This document shows, one piece after another, positions 1 through 11,829 of a stretch of DNA of 64,000 nt. This stretch comes from Pontederia crassipes. Lineage: Eukaryota; Streptophyta; Magnoliopsida; Commelinales; Pontederiaceae. How positions within the stretch are numbered: the stretch's first letter is position 1; each line of letters starts with the position of its first letter. The stretch covers positions 24,122,874 through 24,186,873 of the forward strand of contig CM060195.1 in assembly GCA_030549335.1 (NCBI GenBank). Direction: 5' to 3'. The notes below the pieces were generated by a model. The model had not been told where the DNA came from and did no database searches. It saw nothing but the letters and a program-made list of their open reading frames with translations. A program made the position numbers and the translations under genes.

Positions 1-1048
1 AATTTGAAAAAAGATCACAAAATATCACATGGATACTACTTAAAGTATTATTATTCTTCAAAATCAAAGCATGCTAGTGATTATTATTTGAAGAATAAAC
101 ATTGATAATTTTTTAAACATTCTTATGCTTCTCATCATGATTATTCGAAATTAAGATATGTTCATGATCATTTCATTAGACCATCTACTACTTGTTATTA
201 TTGTGATGTTCATAATCACTATGCCTTCGAATTCAAAATTAAGAATTCTATGAATATCGATATGAAGATGATGGTTACCAAAAGGAACCTTGACTAACAA
301 AATAGGACCCAAAGAAGTTTGGGTATCACAGGTCACATAATTGTTTTTCATGTGTGCCTCATATCCAAAGCAAAGGACAAGTGAATTTGAAAATGTGAAG
401 GCACAAAAGTTATGTTAAAAGTATCATTTACTTTTTTATTTCACTCAAAATTTCAAAATCACTATTTATTTGAAAGAAAAGACGAACATATAAAATAGAA
501 AAAGAAAATTAGTCATAGTGATCGGGGGATCATGTTAAAATCTTCCAATTCCATCAAAGTTTTATGCAAAATTTTGATTTTTAATACAATTTTTGAGACT
601 TGTGGCTTTCATGACTTTAGATCGATTTGATTTCATTTTGCCATTATAAAATAGCCATAAATTTAGTGGGAGTTATTTTTTCCTATCGCAAATTTTATAT
701 ATGAAACAAATTCTTTTGTGACTTTACATGTTTCTTATATGGAAAAAGGGGAGAATAACATTTTTAAAGATGATATGATTATGGAGGAGTTACATATTGT
801 TTCTCATATGCTTCAAGTGCAAACTATGTTTTGATGAAACAAAAAGAGGAGAAATATATGAGAAATATGATCTGAATATCACTTTATATGAAGAGTTGTT
901 TACAATTAATACTTATGAGAATATCTATCATTATAAGGAAAGCTAAGTCTTAAGGGGAGTAAAATTAATTTTACAAGATTTTACAACTTTTTTGTAACTT
1001 ATATATTTTTCATATTTCTCAGTTTGTCTTCATAAAAAAGGGAGAGAT
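1..1048 (+). mobile_element. 3' internal part of copia-like LTR element (family A)
   Basis: AT-rich sequence without usable coding capacity. It reads, in opposite orientation, as a diverged copy of 53197-53912: both contain the block around 350-410 with a GCCTCATATCCAAAGCAAAGG-like stretch and end in a purine-rich tract (about 1033-1048) directly before an LTR that starts TGTTGGATC. That tract and LTR start resemble plant Ty1/copia elements, but no pol is present, so the superfamily is inferred. The rest of the element lies left of the window. Open frames here are short and look accidental. Confidence 0.6.
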
Positions 1049-2207
1049 TGTTGGATCAAAGTTTTTAATGCCTTATATAATTATATTTTGATGATGCAAA
1101 CCTCGAAAGATTAAAGTTATATGCTGAAAAAAAATAAATAAAATGGATAACTTTATGTATTAAACTTTGATTAAATAATTGACTATGGTTTTATTAGATT
1201 ATGGATAAATGATGAATATGAAAGTTGTAGAGAATCCTGTTAGATATCCATATAATCCAAGATTATCTAATTTGGATAACTGTACAAAAAGATATGCTCA
1301 GGTCGGTAAATCTGTAGGTCGAAGCAAAGAAGGTCGGTGGAAATAATACTGGTTGACCGAATGGTGATGTCAGTCGATCGATCAATACCGAGCCTGCCCG
1401 GTCAACATCAAGATGATACCGATCGATAGTCTGGTCGACTGACCAACTGCGGTAATTGAGCAAATTAACGTAACGGTCATATAGACCGGTCGACCGGTCC
1501 ATTAATGCAGCGACCGGTTCCCGGCTGGAATGAACAGTAACAGCTAGTTTTGAATGAGAAAATTGAGGAACAAATTCTAGACAAATTTTCCACATGCTGA
1601 AGCCTACAAAAGGAGTACCAAAGCCAGAAGCAAAGACATCCATCCATGCATTGAAGAAAAACTTCAAGTTGTCAAAAGAAGATCCTTTCCTTGAAGTTTT
1701 CATTTTAGTTCTTACTCTTTCTCTCTTTTCTTCTCTGTGATCTTGCTATTGTAAAAGAGAGAAATAATTATTCAAAAAAATTGAGAGAGCTCCTATGTAA
1801 AAGAGATTTGATATCTTACCTCTTGAGCGATAGAAAAGATAAGCTTCGTAGGAGGAGAGGTGTGCCTTATGTCTCGGTGCGGAGAAAAAGGTGGTTGATG
1901 TAAAGGGTTCTTCCTTTCCCCATTTGAAACTAAGGAAGATTTTAGTAGAATCTCCGGCGGTCTCGAGGTCAAGAAGTCGGAGCGAGGATGTAAGCCAAGG
2001 TGTGGCCGAACCTCGTCAACAACCACCGAGTTCTTAGTGTTTGCTTTCTCTCTCTCTCCCTCTCATATTATGTTTATGATCTGAATTGCATTGATTTAAA
2101 AGGATTAACGAATCGATTTTAAGCTTCTGCAACATATTTTGTGAAATCGACATTTTTTATTTTAACACCAATTCACCCCCCCCTCTTGGTGCCTTTGGGA
2201 TCCTACA
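1049..2207 (+). repeat. 3' LTR of family A (copia-like) element
   Basis: The LTR begins TGTTGGATC after the polypurine tract and ends GGGATCCTACA, giving the usual TG...CA ends. A full homologue lies on the minus strand at 52059-53196 and a decayed one at 14985-16397. The stretch 1310-1520 holds many GGTCGACC / CGATCGAT / GACCGGTC motifs, about 100-300 bp upstream of a TATA-like box at 1603. The 146-codon frame read through it on the other strand is accidental. The element inserted beside Tekay-type RT sequence that starts at 2208. Confidence 0.8.
1603..1613 (+). promoter_or_regulatory. TATA-like box of family A LTR (mutated)
   Basis: CCTACAAAAGG occupies the place where the homologous LTR at 52059-53196 has CCTATAAAAGG (minus strand 52644-52654). 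The T-to-C change probably weakens this copy. The context GCTGAAG before the box is conserved between copies. Confidence 0.55.
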
Positions 2208-3033
2208 AAGTAGTCCTGGATGAACCTTTTGTAGTAGTCGGCTAATCTTAGAAAACTCCTAATATCAATTACTATCTTTGGCCTCTCCCAATTTTCAACT
2301 GCAACTTTCGCTGGGCCTACAGAAATACTTTCCTTTGAAAACATATGACCTAGAAACATAACTTGTTCCAACCAGAATTCACACTTAGAGAACTTTGCAT
2401 ACAATTGATGCTGCCGCAAAGTCTCAAGAACAATCTTTTTGTATTCTTCAGGACTTAATGACTATATGAGGATGTCATCCACAAATACTATCACAAACAT
2501 ATCCAAGTGAGGCTTGAATATCTTATTAATCAAATGCATAAATGTTGCAAGAGCACTTCTCAGTCCAAATAGCATAACCAAAAAATTCATAATGTTCATA
2601 CCTTGTCCTGAAGGCTATTCACTATGTCTTCATCAGCCACCCTGAGTTGATGGTATCTGCTCCTCTAGTCAATCAATACATAATCTCAATGTCCTATCCT
2701 TCTTCTTCACAAATAGAACAGATGCATCCCATGGGGACACACTTGGTCTAATAAAACCTTTGTCCAACAATTGGGTCTTTAGTTATTTATCTGTGCCATC
2801 CTGGAGGGAGGTTTGGATATTGGAGCCGTGGCATCAGCTCAATATGGAAATCAATTTCCCTTTTCGGAGGTAATCCCGGAAGTTCGTCAAAAAACACATC
2901 TGAAAAGTCCTTCACTACTTCAAGTTCCTATAGTGGCTTAGGTTGAAAATCTCTTTGACGACACTTGCCAAGAATCCTCGGCAACCACTATTCAACATCT
3001 TTGTTTCCTTGGCCGAAGAGATCATTATCTTTT
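2208..3033 (-). pseudogene. Ty3/gypsy (Tekay/Del-type) reverse transcriptase fragment
   Basis: Read on the minus strand, the segment matches the middle of a chromovirus pol. It has the pre-RT motif ELPGLPPKREIDFHIEL (about 2830-2890), then decayed palm sequence, the VDDIL catalytic region (about 2480) and the thumb motif LRQHQLYAKFSKCEFWL (about 2375-2420), followed by FLGHMFSKE and DIRSFLRLADYYKRF. Several frameshifts and stops break it, so no RT can be made. It is cut on its left by the family A LTR and lacks RNase H and integrase. Upstream gag/protease of this copy is absent. The family is the same kind as the gag-protease at 21759-22993. Confidence 0.8.
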
Positions 3034-3800
3034 AGTCAATCAACATAATATACTAATTAATTGATTTACATGGACATTGATTTAAATGACACATGATCTA
3101 TAACACACTTTCTCAGCAATCATTCAACTAAAAACAAACTCACAAACTATAATACAAAAGTTAAATTAATTTACCACAATGAATTGTTTATATAACTTCA
3201 AAAAAGAACAATTATCCAGCACACCAATGTTCGAATTAGTCAAGATTAATAACATTTAACATTGAAATATTTTAACCCATCAATCCTCTTCCTTCCCTCC
3301 AAAAAAATGCTTACATTGTCCTAGAAGCAAAATAACTTGTTTGAGCTTTGAATTGCATTTCTTTAAAGCTCACAAAATGCATAAGAATCCTCGGCAACCA
3401 CTATTCAACATCTTTGTTTCCTTGGCCGAAGAGATCATTATCTTTTAGTCAATCAACATAATATACTAATTAATTGATTTACATGGACATTGATTTAAAT
3501 GACACATGATCTATAACACACTTTCTCAGCAATCATTCAACTAAAAACAAACTCACAAACTATAATACAAAAGTTAAATTAATTTACCACAATGAATTGT
3601 TTATATAACTTCAAAAAAAGAACAATTATCCAGCACACCAATGTTCGAATTAGTCAAGATTAATAACATTTAACATTGAAATATTTTAACCCATCAATCC
3701 TCTTCCTTCCCTCCAAAAAAATGCTTACATTGTCCTAGAAGCAAAATAACTTGTTTGAGCTTTGAATTGCATTTCTTTAAAGCTCACAAAATGCATAAGA
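2970..3800. repeat. Near-perfect 413-bp tandem duplication
   Basis: The block starting AAGAATCCTCGGCAACC at 2970 is repeated from 3383. Reading the two copies side by side I see one difference, an extra A in an A-run (about 3195 versus 3609). Each unit contains the last about 65 bp of the RT fragment plus AT-rich sequence downstream of the transposase-like gene. The two copies are much more alike than any other repeat pair in the window, so the duplication is young or an assembly artefact. Confidence 0.9.
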
Positions 3801-3907
3801 TTTTTTAATAAATGTGCAATGACTATTGGATTAACAACAAAATGAAAAATAGTAACTTATAAATAAATAAGGCAATTTAAGAGAGAACATATAATGAAAC
3901 AAACCAC

Positions 3908-6436
3908 TTAGTTTTCATCGTCTGATCCCTGTGTTGCTGGACTTTGCACATTAGATTGTCCAAAGCAATGTTGCAATACTTGTTGCATTTGAATTTCCAT
4001 AGAGTACAAGTGATTCTTCAGAGACTCATTCTCCTCTCGAAATAACTTGTTCTCTTGTCGAGTGGCCCGCAACTCATTTAGTAGTGCACTTTTTGAATTT
4101 GTTCCTCTCAAATCATTTACCTTTATTCCACCTCCAAAGCCAACGACACGACTACAAGTTTGAAATCTAAAACATCTGTTTACTACTTTTTTAGGTGTAA
4201 GTGTCGGTTCCACTTGAACAAGTTCTTGAATTTCAGCCTATAAATGAACAAGAAAAAATAAATGCAACCTTTTGCCAAAAATTCAAGTGAACATAAATGA
4301 ATAATTAAATGTACATGTCTTTCAATTGCCGCGGGATCAATGAGCCTATTATCCTTTTTTCGTGGTTCAAAGAAAATCGTTCCTACATCTGGCGGATTAC
4401 CATAATTGCCTCCCTACATGTTTAAAAAAAAATCAAACAATATCAAATAAAATACAAGCACACATTGTTAATTTACTCTATGTAGTTCACCTGCTGATAT
4501 ATAATTTCTCGAATCGACATACTCCCAGATCGATGAGGCATGCTCATCTTAGCTCTGTTTCTAGCATTTCTCTCACTTGATTCCTAAATTAACAAATCAC
4601 AAAGGATTCCATTTAAGAAATAGTGATCACGAATATTGATGCATGAAAATTAAGTGCAAATATACTAGCAAGTATACTAGAATCGTATCAAGTAATAAAG
4701 AGTGAATAGAGTGTCGAACCCACGAGGACTAATCTAGATTCTTATCTTTCTAACTTAAGTTTATTAATTGAGAGAATAACAAGAATTGATTTGAGATAAA
4801 AGTAATCTGAATTGATGACAATCAGAGATAATGACGCCTTTAATTAATGTGAGAGAAAATTAGAACTCAGACTTCGTATCCCTTTCTTATTCTCTTAATT
4901 ATCAATAATTAAATATAGACTTCCTGTAGAAAATAAACGGATAAAAGGTATAGGACTCAAAAGCTTGAGGACCTAACTACCCTAGTAAAGAATATAATCA
5001 AAGCACGTTGAAAACTCAATCCACTTTAATATGTTCTAAACTAGGATGCATTAATATGAAAGGTTGCTTGAAGTAAATGACTCAAAAACTTGAGAACATA
5101 ACTATCTTAAATAGAAGTAAAATCAAAGATGTCTAAAACTCGATCAACTTTAATCTACTTTATCTAAGATGCTTTAAGTTGCAGACCTCCGTTTACTGAT
5201 ATAATTGTTAGCAATTAAAACTAATTTACTAACAAAAATATCAAATTAACATAACTCGGTCCGGGTCAGAGGGAACTCGGCCCGGGCTGACTCAAAACTT
5301 TCTATTCGGCAGAAATAATGAAGGAACCCGGCCCGGGTTGTATCCAACTAATAAACTCAGAACCAATCTCTTTTCTCACAGAATTATGTGAAATTAATGC
5401 AAGAAACTAATAAACTCAGATTAAACATGAAATCCTCATCATAACCATGTTCTCAGAAGTCTAAACAATAAAATATATTAAGAGAAAATTGAAGTTCAAC
5501 GTAGTCTTCCTCGAACAACTAAACTAATCCATAATCGGAAGAATTTAACATCAAATTTGAGGGAGAAAATATAAAATAAAGATTAGAGATTATGAATCAA
5601 ACTCCCAAGAAGTGGTGGACGTCTTTGGAACAAGCTTTGGCCGAAACTACGCTCCAAACGATCGCCCGATACCACGAAATCTCTACTTCTACGATTGATT
5701 TACGATGGCGCGCAGTAGAACTTCATCTCTCATTTCTGGTGCGGCTAGGGCTTCAAACTCCGAGATTGCCTCCTCCTTGGCTTCATGGTACATCCATATT
5801 CATAGGGGTGGCAGATGTTTTTGAATTCCGAGTTGAGTTCGCGATTTAAATCCAAGTTAAAGTTGACCGAAAAACTACGCGATCTGCGAGTTTGACTGAT
5901 TTGTACTAACTCAGGCCGGGTCTGATCCAACTCGGGCCGGGTTCAGTTCAGATTTTATTTTCGGATGGAAATCGATTCGGATTTGGTTTTTAACGTCAAC
6001 CCGGTCCGGGTATGATGCGAGCCCGGCCCGGGTTTCTCTTGAACTCAATCATATGTGTTGTTTGTGCTCCGTCTTGCATCCTTTTCTAATACGATCGCTT
6101 TGCACCTCCAAAATGATGATCCTGAGAAGAAAATAAACCAAAAAGTGGATAGCTTTGGACTCAAAATAAATTAATAAAATAAATAAGAAAATATATGCAT
6201 GCAATGGTAAAAATTATGAAAAATAATCTAAATAATGCATGTAAAACATGTATAATAATGCATGCATCAAATATATGAAATCACAATGCCTATCGTCAAA
6301 GCTTGAGATGTAGAGGTACATTTAGGCTTCAAAAGAATAAAAAGGAATTGGATCCACCTGCTAAATCAATGTTGTTATGTGCAGAACCATGGACATTCCG
6401 CTGAGAGAGATCTTCTGGAGGGTTTTTTCTTGCCAT
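3908..6436 (-). pseudogene. CACTA-associated transposase-like gene (TNP1/Ptta-like, tentative)
   Basis: Four likely exons read on the minus strand: 6358-6436 (starts MARKNPPEDLSQRN), 4491-4583, 4315-4413 and 3908-4237, each bounded by AG/GT signals. The last three join in phase and stay open to a stop at 3908. The C-terminal part (RQENKLFREENESLKNHL) is a short coiled coil, as in the C-termini of plant En/Spm 'Ptta' transposases; the middle motif CSRVVGFGG recurs at 37050. Exon 1 ends in a phase that does not fit exon 4491-4583, so an exon may be missing. The 1.6-kb solo LTR sits in the intron between them. The nearby CACTA end at 6939 supports a transposon origin. I do not recognise a catalytic domain, and the function is inferred from context. 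Confidence 0.5.
4637..6269 (-). repeat. Solo LTR (family B) with 5-bp target duplication
   Basis: Left end TGATGCATGAAAATTAAG, right end GCATGCATCA, flanked on both sides by AATAT (4632-4636 and 6270-6274). The perfect target duplication and lack of internal sequence mark a solo LTR left by LTR-LTR recombination. The left edge (ACTAGCAAGTATACTAG, then GTGTCGAACCCACGAGGA) is shared with LTRs at 57008-58777, 59991-60852 and 60853-62474, so it belongs to the same Athila-like group. Two clusters of CCCGGCCCGGGTT-type motifs lie at 5262-5340 and 5910-6030. The frames at 5592-5930 lie inside the LTR and are not genes. Confidence 0.9.
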
Positions 6437-6639
6437 TTCTTATAAATCCTAGTTTTCTTTCATTTTTTACTCTTGCTCCACTTTCTATCTTAACCTATGC
6501 ATCATACCAGAAAATAAATAAATGAACAAGCCTGCAATGTCTTGCTAACCCCAGCATGAATGTTAGAGCTTTTTTCAGATAGGTCTATAATACAAAGATC
6601 TTTCTATTGGATTTTATCACATGTAATTCAGTTAATTAA

Positions 6640-6939
6640 ATACATAATCTAATTTATTTTTTGAAATTGATGTTACCTAAGAAATTAGTGGAGGGATATT
6701 AATTGCACGTCTACATGATCATAATTTATAAATAATTAATGATGACAAAATTAAATGGTCATTAATAATCACTTTTAATGACCAGAATTTACTTTTTTGA
6801 GATGAGCATTTTTTTTCTTTCGCTAATAATGTGTTTAATAATGTCCATATTTTTTTCTTGTTACTATTGAGTATTTTCAATGACCATTTTTTGTCTCGAC
6901 ATTAATAGTTGGTCGTTAAAGATCTCTTTTCTTGTCGTG
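6640..6939 (-). mobile_element. Terminal region of a CACTA-type transposon
   Basis: Read on the minus strand it starts CACGACAAGAAAAGAGATC at 6939 and matches the start of the element at 20635 (CACTACAAGAAAAGAGATC) for about 300 bp, through the stretch TAACGACCAA and on to GGTAACATCAATT. The fourth base of the terminus is mutated (CACGA instead of CACTA). The transposase-like gene at 3908-6436 lies just inside this end and points inward. The other end of the element was not found. Confidence 0.75.
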
Positions 6940-8610
6940 TAGCCATCAAGAGTTCAAATGGGGAAAAGAGGTAAATAAGGGAGTCCTAGGTCTTTATATA
7001 ATGGGAGGTTAGGGCTTTTAACCAATTGACTAATTTACCCCTGATTACACAACTCCTTAACTTACCTCTCCGAATCGACTCCTAGACTTCAAGACTGTCA
7101 CTATCTTCTTTTTTTGGATACCCTTGCGTCCCAGTGTCTAAGGCTATGAGTTGGAGTAAAAGAGCACAATATTATCTTCATTTTGTTATAGGGTGAGAAA
7201 ATCTTTTTACACCGCATCATCTTATTTTTCATTGAAGTGATAAGACACATCGCTTCTTACAACGAGTTCTTAATTTCACCACAAGAACATACAAAAGAGA
7301 GTTCGTTTGAACACTCTTTTTGCAATAAATGTTCAAAATCAAAGCAAAGAGACAAAAGAGATTATATCTAGTCAGAGAGATTTATAGAGATGCAAATTTA
7401 GATTCATATGGTTGAGGGATCTTTGAGATAAATTAAGTTTGTAATGCATTTTATTTATGAACATTCGAAGAGTAATCCAGTTTAACTTTATTTGAGTACT
7501 TTATCAATAAAATAGATAGGTCATCTTGTTAGAGTATTGTGCCTTTTTTTAATTCTTTCATTAGAAATTTCAAATTTGATTTCATTGTCTATTTCAAGTA
7601 ATAGTGAAGAGATACCTAGTAGACCTAACGTTTCCTCAAAAATTAATCTTATCTCTTATTGGATCATTTTTTTCTTCTGTTTGTTTTAATTCTTTCAAAA
7701 TTCTCGTTGAATATAATTTTCATATAGTTGTTTGATAGATAATAATAAGTTAAAAGTCCTTTTGCAATCAGCATCTTCCTTCATTCTTTACTTCTTATGT
7801 GGCTATTACATTTGCTAGCTTCTTTCATGAAGAAATTTTGCATCATTCCATCAGGTAGAAGAAGAAATTTGGGGTTACATGGAATTGACATTTAGAAAAA
7901 AAGATTAGACCATGTTTGAATAAAGTATCATTATGCGAAAGGGAAGAAAATGAGGAAAAAAGGAAAAAGATGGATAAATTTTAGCAATTGCCCTCCAATT
8001 TTACTCTCATTAACATGATGTTCTACCAACTATTAATGTAGCCCCCACTAGATCCTCTAGCGCCTCCTTGCCGAACAACACGGTCTAAAGTTTGAGAGGA
8101 TGAATTACGAGAAGTGTGGCAATCTCTTCGGATGCCAAAGATCTGTCGTTGAGGGTTTGTTTCACAAAAACTAATGGAGGGGTGGTGTAGTGAGAGATGG
8201 GGTGGTGGAGTGTGGTGTCATTAGAAAGACCATGGATAGCAAGATGTAAAAAATGATGATATGGGAAATGGAAATTTTATTTACTAAAAAGTCTTTTTTC
8301 CCTTTTATTGTATATCTAATGAGTAATCCAAAAGATAATTTATCAATGAGAGAGATAGATGTGGTTTAATTTGGTAACAAGAGATCTCATCCCAATGAGG
8401 AGAAGAATCTTTTTCTTTGATAATTTTCCAAAAAATTAAGATATTTTCCTGCAAAATGACTCACATCTAGGTAGTTGGAGAGTTCAAGAAAATAATTGTA
8501 AGAAATAGAACAAAAGGGATGCATGCCATGAGAACATTACGAAAATAAACCTAAATGCAGCTTAAATTAAATGTTATAAAATGCATGCATCATGTACAAA
8601 AATTGGTTGC
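6940..8610. other. AT-rich DNA, no gene seen
   Basis: No open frame, splice-bounded exon or transposon end that I can support. A small GC-richer patch at about 8040-8230 shows no recognisable coding sequence. Confidence 0.5.
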
Positions 8611-8623
8611 ATACTACATAAGC

Positions 8624-8646
8624 TCATATATATATGTATATATGTA

Positions 8647-8680
<34 letters not shown>

Positions 8681-8745
8681 ACTACATATAAATATACATG
8701 CATACATGCATACATTACATAGATATATATATATAATTACATACA
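8624..8745. repeat. AT microsatellite
   Basis: Runs of (TA)n mixed with TATG and CATACATG units, e.g. repeated GTATATAT from 8634. It lies about 100 bp left of the CACTA element. Confidence 0.9.
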
Positions 8746-8897
8746 TATAATAGAAAATTAGAATATAGAAAACCTATTGGAATATAAACTTATAATATAA
8801 TATGAACAAAATAATATAAACCTATTTGAATATAAGGTAATAAAAAAAATCAAGAATACTATGTGGCGTCACTCTAGCGTCGACATTTATTCGTGGC

Positions 8898-9341
8898 TTA
8901 TAGAGTGTCGACATTGCGTCGCATTTAGGTTTATTATTTTTCAATTTATTTGTAAATGCCGCATTAGCGTGGACATAAAGTCACATTTAATTGCAGCTCT
9001 AAAAAGTTACATTAAATTCCTAACTTCTTCCTTTACTTTTTACTTTACTATACCCCGATCGCCGACCGTCGCCGACTTGTCTGACCTCGATCCCGCCTCT
9101 GACCTCTTCCTTCGACCCCTTATAGAGTGTCGATGTTGTGTCACATTTAAGTTTATTATTTTTTAATCTATTTGTCTGTGCCGCGTTAGTGTGGACGTAA
9201 AGTCACATTTAATTGTGGCAAAAAGTTACCTTAAATCCCTAATTTCTTCCTTTACTTTTTACTTTACTATACCACAATCTCCGACCGTCGCCGACTCGTC
9301 TGACCACAACCTCGCCTCTAGCCTCCTCCTTCGACCCGAGC
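8898..9341. repeat. 222-bp tandem duplication at CACTA left end
   Basis: TTATAGAGTGTCGA at 8898 recurs at 9120, and both units run through GTGGACxTAAAGTCACATTTAATT and CCGACCGTCGCCGAC. The copies differ by scattered C/T and G/A changes. Confidence 0.85.
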
Positions 9342-9850
9342 GTTGTCGAGTCCTCCGACCCAGCTGCCTCCTCCTCTGTGGCCATTCCCTCCTCTATGAC
9401 CCTGCCCTCCCCCCATCAACTCCTCTGACCCTCCCCCCGCGTCCGGGCTCCTCTGCTGCTCTCATTCGTGGCATTTCTCCACTGAATGTCATCTCGTATG
9501 CTGCGCTCTCCGCCGCTCCTCTGTCAGACGCGGACCTCCTTCATTGCCAGCCGGACGCTGCCCTCGTCTGCTGTCCTCCTCCATAGCCGAATGCCACCCT
9601 CTATCGCTGCCGCAACCGGACACTGCCCTCGTCTGTTGGCCTCCTTGGCTGCTCCACCATCGGACGCTGCCCTCTGCGGCCGTCTGCTGCCCTCCTCGGC
9701 TGCTCCTCCACTGCCACAGTCGGACGCTGCCCTCGTCCAGTCCCCTTCCTTCGCAGCCCTCGGTCGCTCCTCCGTCAGATGGCGCCCTCCTCCGTCGTCC
9801 GCTGCCCTTAGACGGACGTCGCCCTCCTCCGTCGGACGCTGCAGTAAATC
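9340..9850. repeat. GC-rich low-complexity block in CACTA element
   Basis: Pyrimidine-rich DNA built from degenerate copies of CGGACGCTGCCCTCGTC (near 9552, 9616, 9662, 9722 and 9834). Three overlapping open frames of 110-131 codons are a by-product of its composition and show no protein family. Similar GC-rich blocks occur inside the other CACTA element (21040-21116 and 27986-28290). Confidence 0.8.
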
Positions 9851-10326
9851 CCTTTTTGTTAATTGATTTTTGTTAACTTGAAATTAAAGAATATAGTTTG
9901 GTCATCTTCTTAATTATGCCTTAATCTAGATGAACATCATGACTTGAAAAATAGATAAAGAAACAAATTATGTTGTTCTTAATTCTACTTCCAACTATAT
10001 GAACATCGTGACTTGAAAAATAGATGAACAAACTATATTCGTTCTTAAATTTATGCGGCTTGAAAAATAAATGAACAAATTAACTATATTATTCTATATT
10101 ATGCCTCAAATCTATATTCGATGAGATTCAACTTGAAATCAAATACTAATCAATTATTATAAAATTTTGGTATTTTTTATTATGTTCTCATTTTAGTTAA
10201 CAAGAATGTGGATGAACATTATTGTTAAATAAAATGAGAACAATGAAAAAAAAGAGACTACAATATGATAATTCATTGATCAGTAACATTTTTTTGACAT
10301 ATGCCTTAATGTTGTCCATTTCAGAA

Positions 10327-11526
10327 ATGACAAAGTCAAATCGTAGTTGGATTCATTTGTTGGAAAGATAAGGATATAAGGATGGTGTTGATGAATTTAT
10401 TAAGGTGGCATATGGAAATGAGAGTGTTGCTTCTTCATGTGGCGAAATCTTATGCCCATGTCGGAAATGTAAATGTTATCAGTGGAAACTAAAATATGAT
10501 GTGGAGAAGGATTTATATTACAACGGTTTCTTAGTTCTTTCATGGCGAAGAAAGATGGGCTAAAGAGACAACAGATGCTTCGACTAAAATATGATTGAAG
10601 AAGACTTGAATGCTTCGACTTCTAAGTTTTATAACCTTCTCAAAGAAGCAGACGAACCTTTATGGGATGGATGCGTGAAACAAACTACACTTTCTGCAGT
10701 GGCACAACTAATGAACTTGAAATCATAATTTAATATGAGCAAAAGTTGTTTTGACCAAATGATTGTCATTATTAAGAGTATGATTCTAGCTTCAGACAAG
10801 TTACCAAAATTTTTTTACAAGTGCAAAAGAATGATGAGAGATTTATGGTTGGAATATCATAAGATTGATGTGTGTCGCAATCATTGTATGTAGTATTACA
10901 AGGAAAATAACTCACTTATCAGTTGTTCTATTTGTGGTGAGCCCAAATACAAAGCGAGAAAGAATTATCAAAGTTTGAAAAAAATGTGGCAAATGCAGTG
11001 TTCAGATACTTTCTCATAGTTCCAAGACTGCAACAACTTTTTTTTTTAGAAAACTGCATCATTTATGAGGTGATACAAAGAAGGGGCACGTAATGATCAA
11101 AATTTTATTATAGGCATGGAAGTGATTTGATGCACTTCATTAAGCACACAATGTTAGATTAGAACTTTGCACCGACGGGATCAGCCCATTTGGCTTATCA
11201 GGCACTACTTATTCATGTTGGCCAATTTTTGTGACCCCTTATAATTTGCCTGCAAGCATGTGTATGAAACGAGAGAACATATTGCTTACCTGTATGATCC
11301 CAGGTCCTCAATCTCCTAGTAAAAGATTAAATGTTTACTTAATACCTTTGATTGATGAACTCAACATGTTCCGGGAGGATGGTGTGGTTACTTATGATAA
11401 ATCTAAGAAGCAAAATTTCATTATGAGAGCTGTATTAATGCGGACCATAAGTGATTTTCTAGCATATGGAATACTGAATGGTTGGAGCACAAAAGGTAAA
11501 CTTGGTTGTCCCATATGTGTAAGTTA
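10327..11526 (+). pseudogene. TNP2-like CACTA transposase, decayed
   Basis: TNP2 proteins cut and join CACTA element ends. The N-terminal block from ATG 10327 (NRSWIHLLER, then a stop, GVDEFIKVA, CPCRKCKCYQW) matches the transposase-associated zinc domain of plant TNP2. From 10733 come FNMSKSCFDQM, CRNHCM and CSICGEPKYKAR, then the transposase core. The clearest part is an open stretch at 11231-11526 with TPYNLPASMCMKREN, SKKQNFIMRAVLMRTISDF and NGWSTKGKLGCPIC. It ends at a possible donor near 11524. Stops at 10369 and 10560 and several shifts between 10890 and 11230 kill the gene. Sequence to 11728 (e.g. the MERCPSF region) may be a further exon. Confidence 0.85.
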
Positions 11527-11829
11527 AATAAGTTCTACTAATTTTATTATTCTTTTGCTTATCATTGAAAATTAATTCTTCTTTGTAAATTGCAAGACCA
11601 CTTTCATACCCGTTATTACCATGCGGGATGTCAATGCTTTTGTTTTTTTACACTTGCCGAATGGGGTAGGATCATGGAAAGATGTCCCAGTTTTTGTGCG
11701 GGATGAGTTCTTTCAAGCATTTACAGTATGATCTTCTTTTTAGGTTACATAATTTTATTTTATATTATTTTTTAAGTTACTAATTTTTATAACATTATTT
11801 AAGAGCCAAATCAATTTCATCTGGATCTT

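Noticed and set aside
5592-5930. Two overlapping frames of 61-85 codons
   Set aside because: They are entirely inside the solo LTR bounded by the AATAT target duplication.
9191-9876. Overlapping open frames of 110-131 codons
   Set aside because: They lie in a C-rich degenerate repeat; all frames stay open because of composition, and the proteins show only Pro/Ser/Leu-rich runs.
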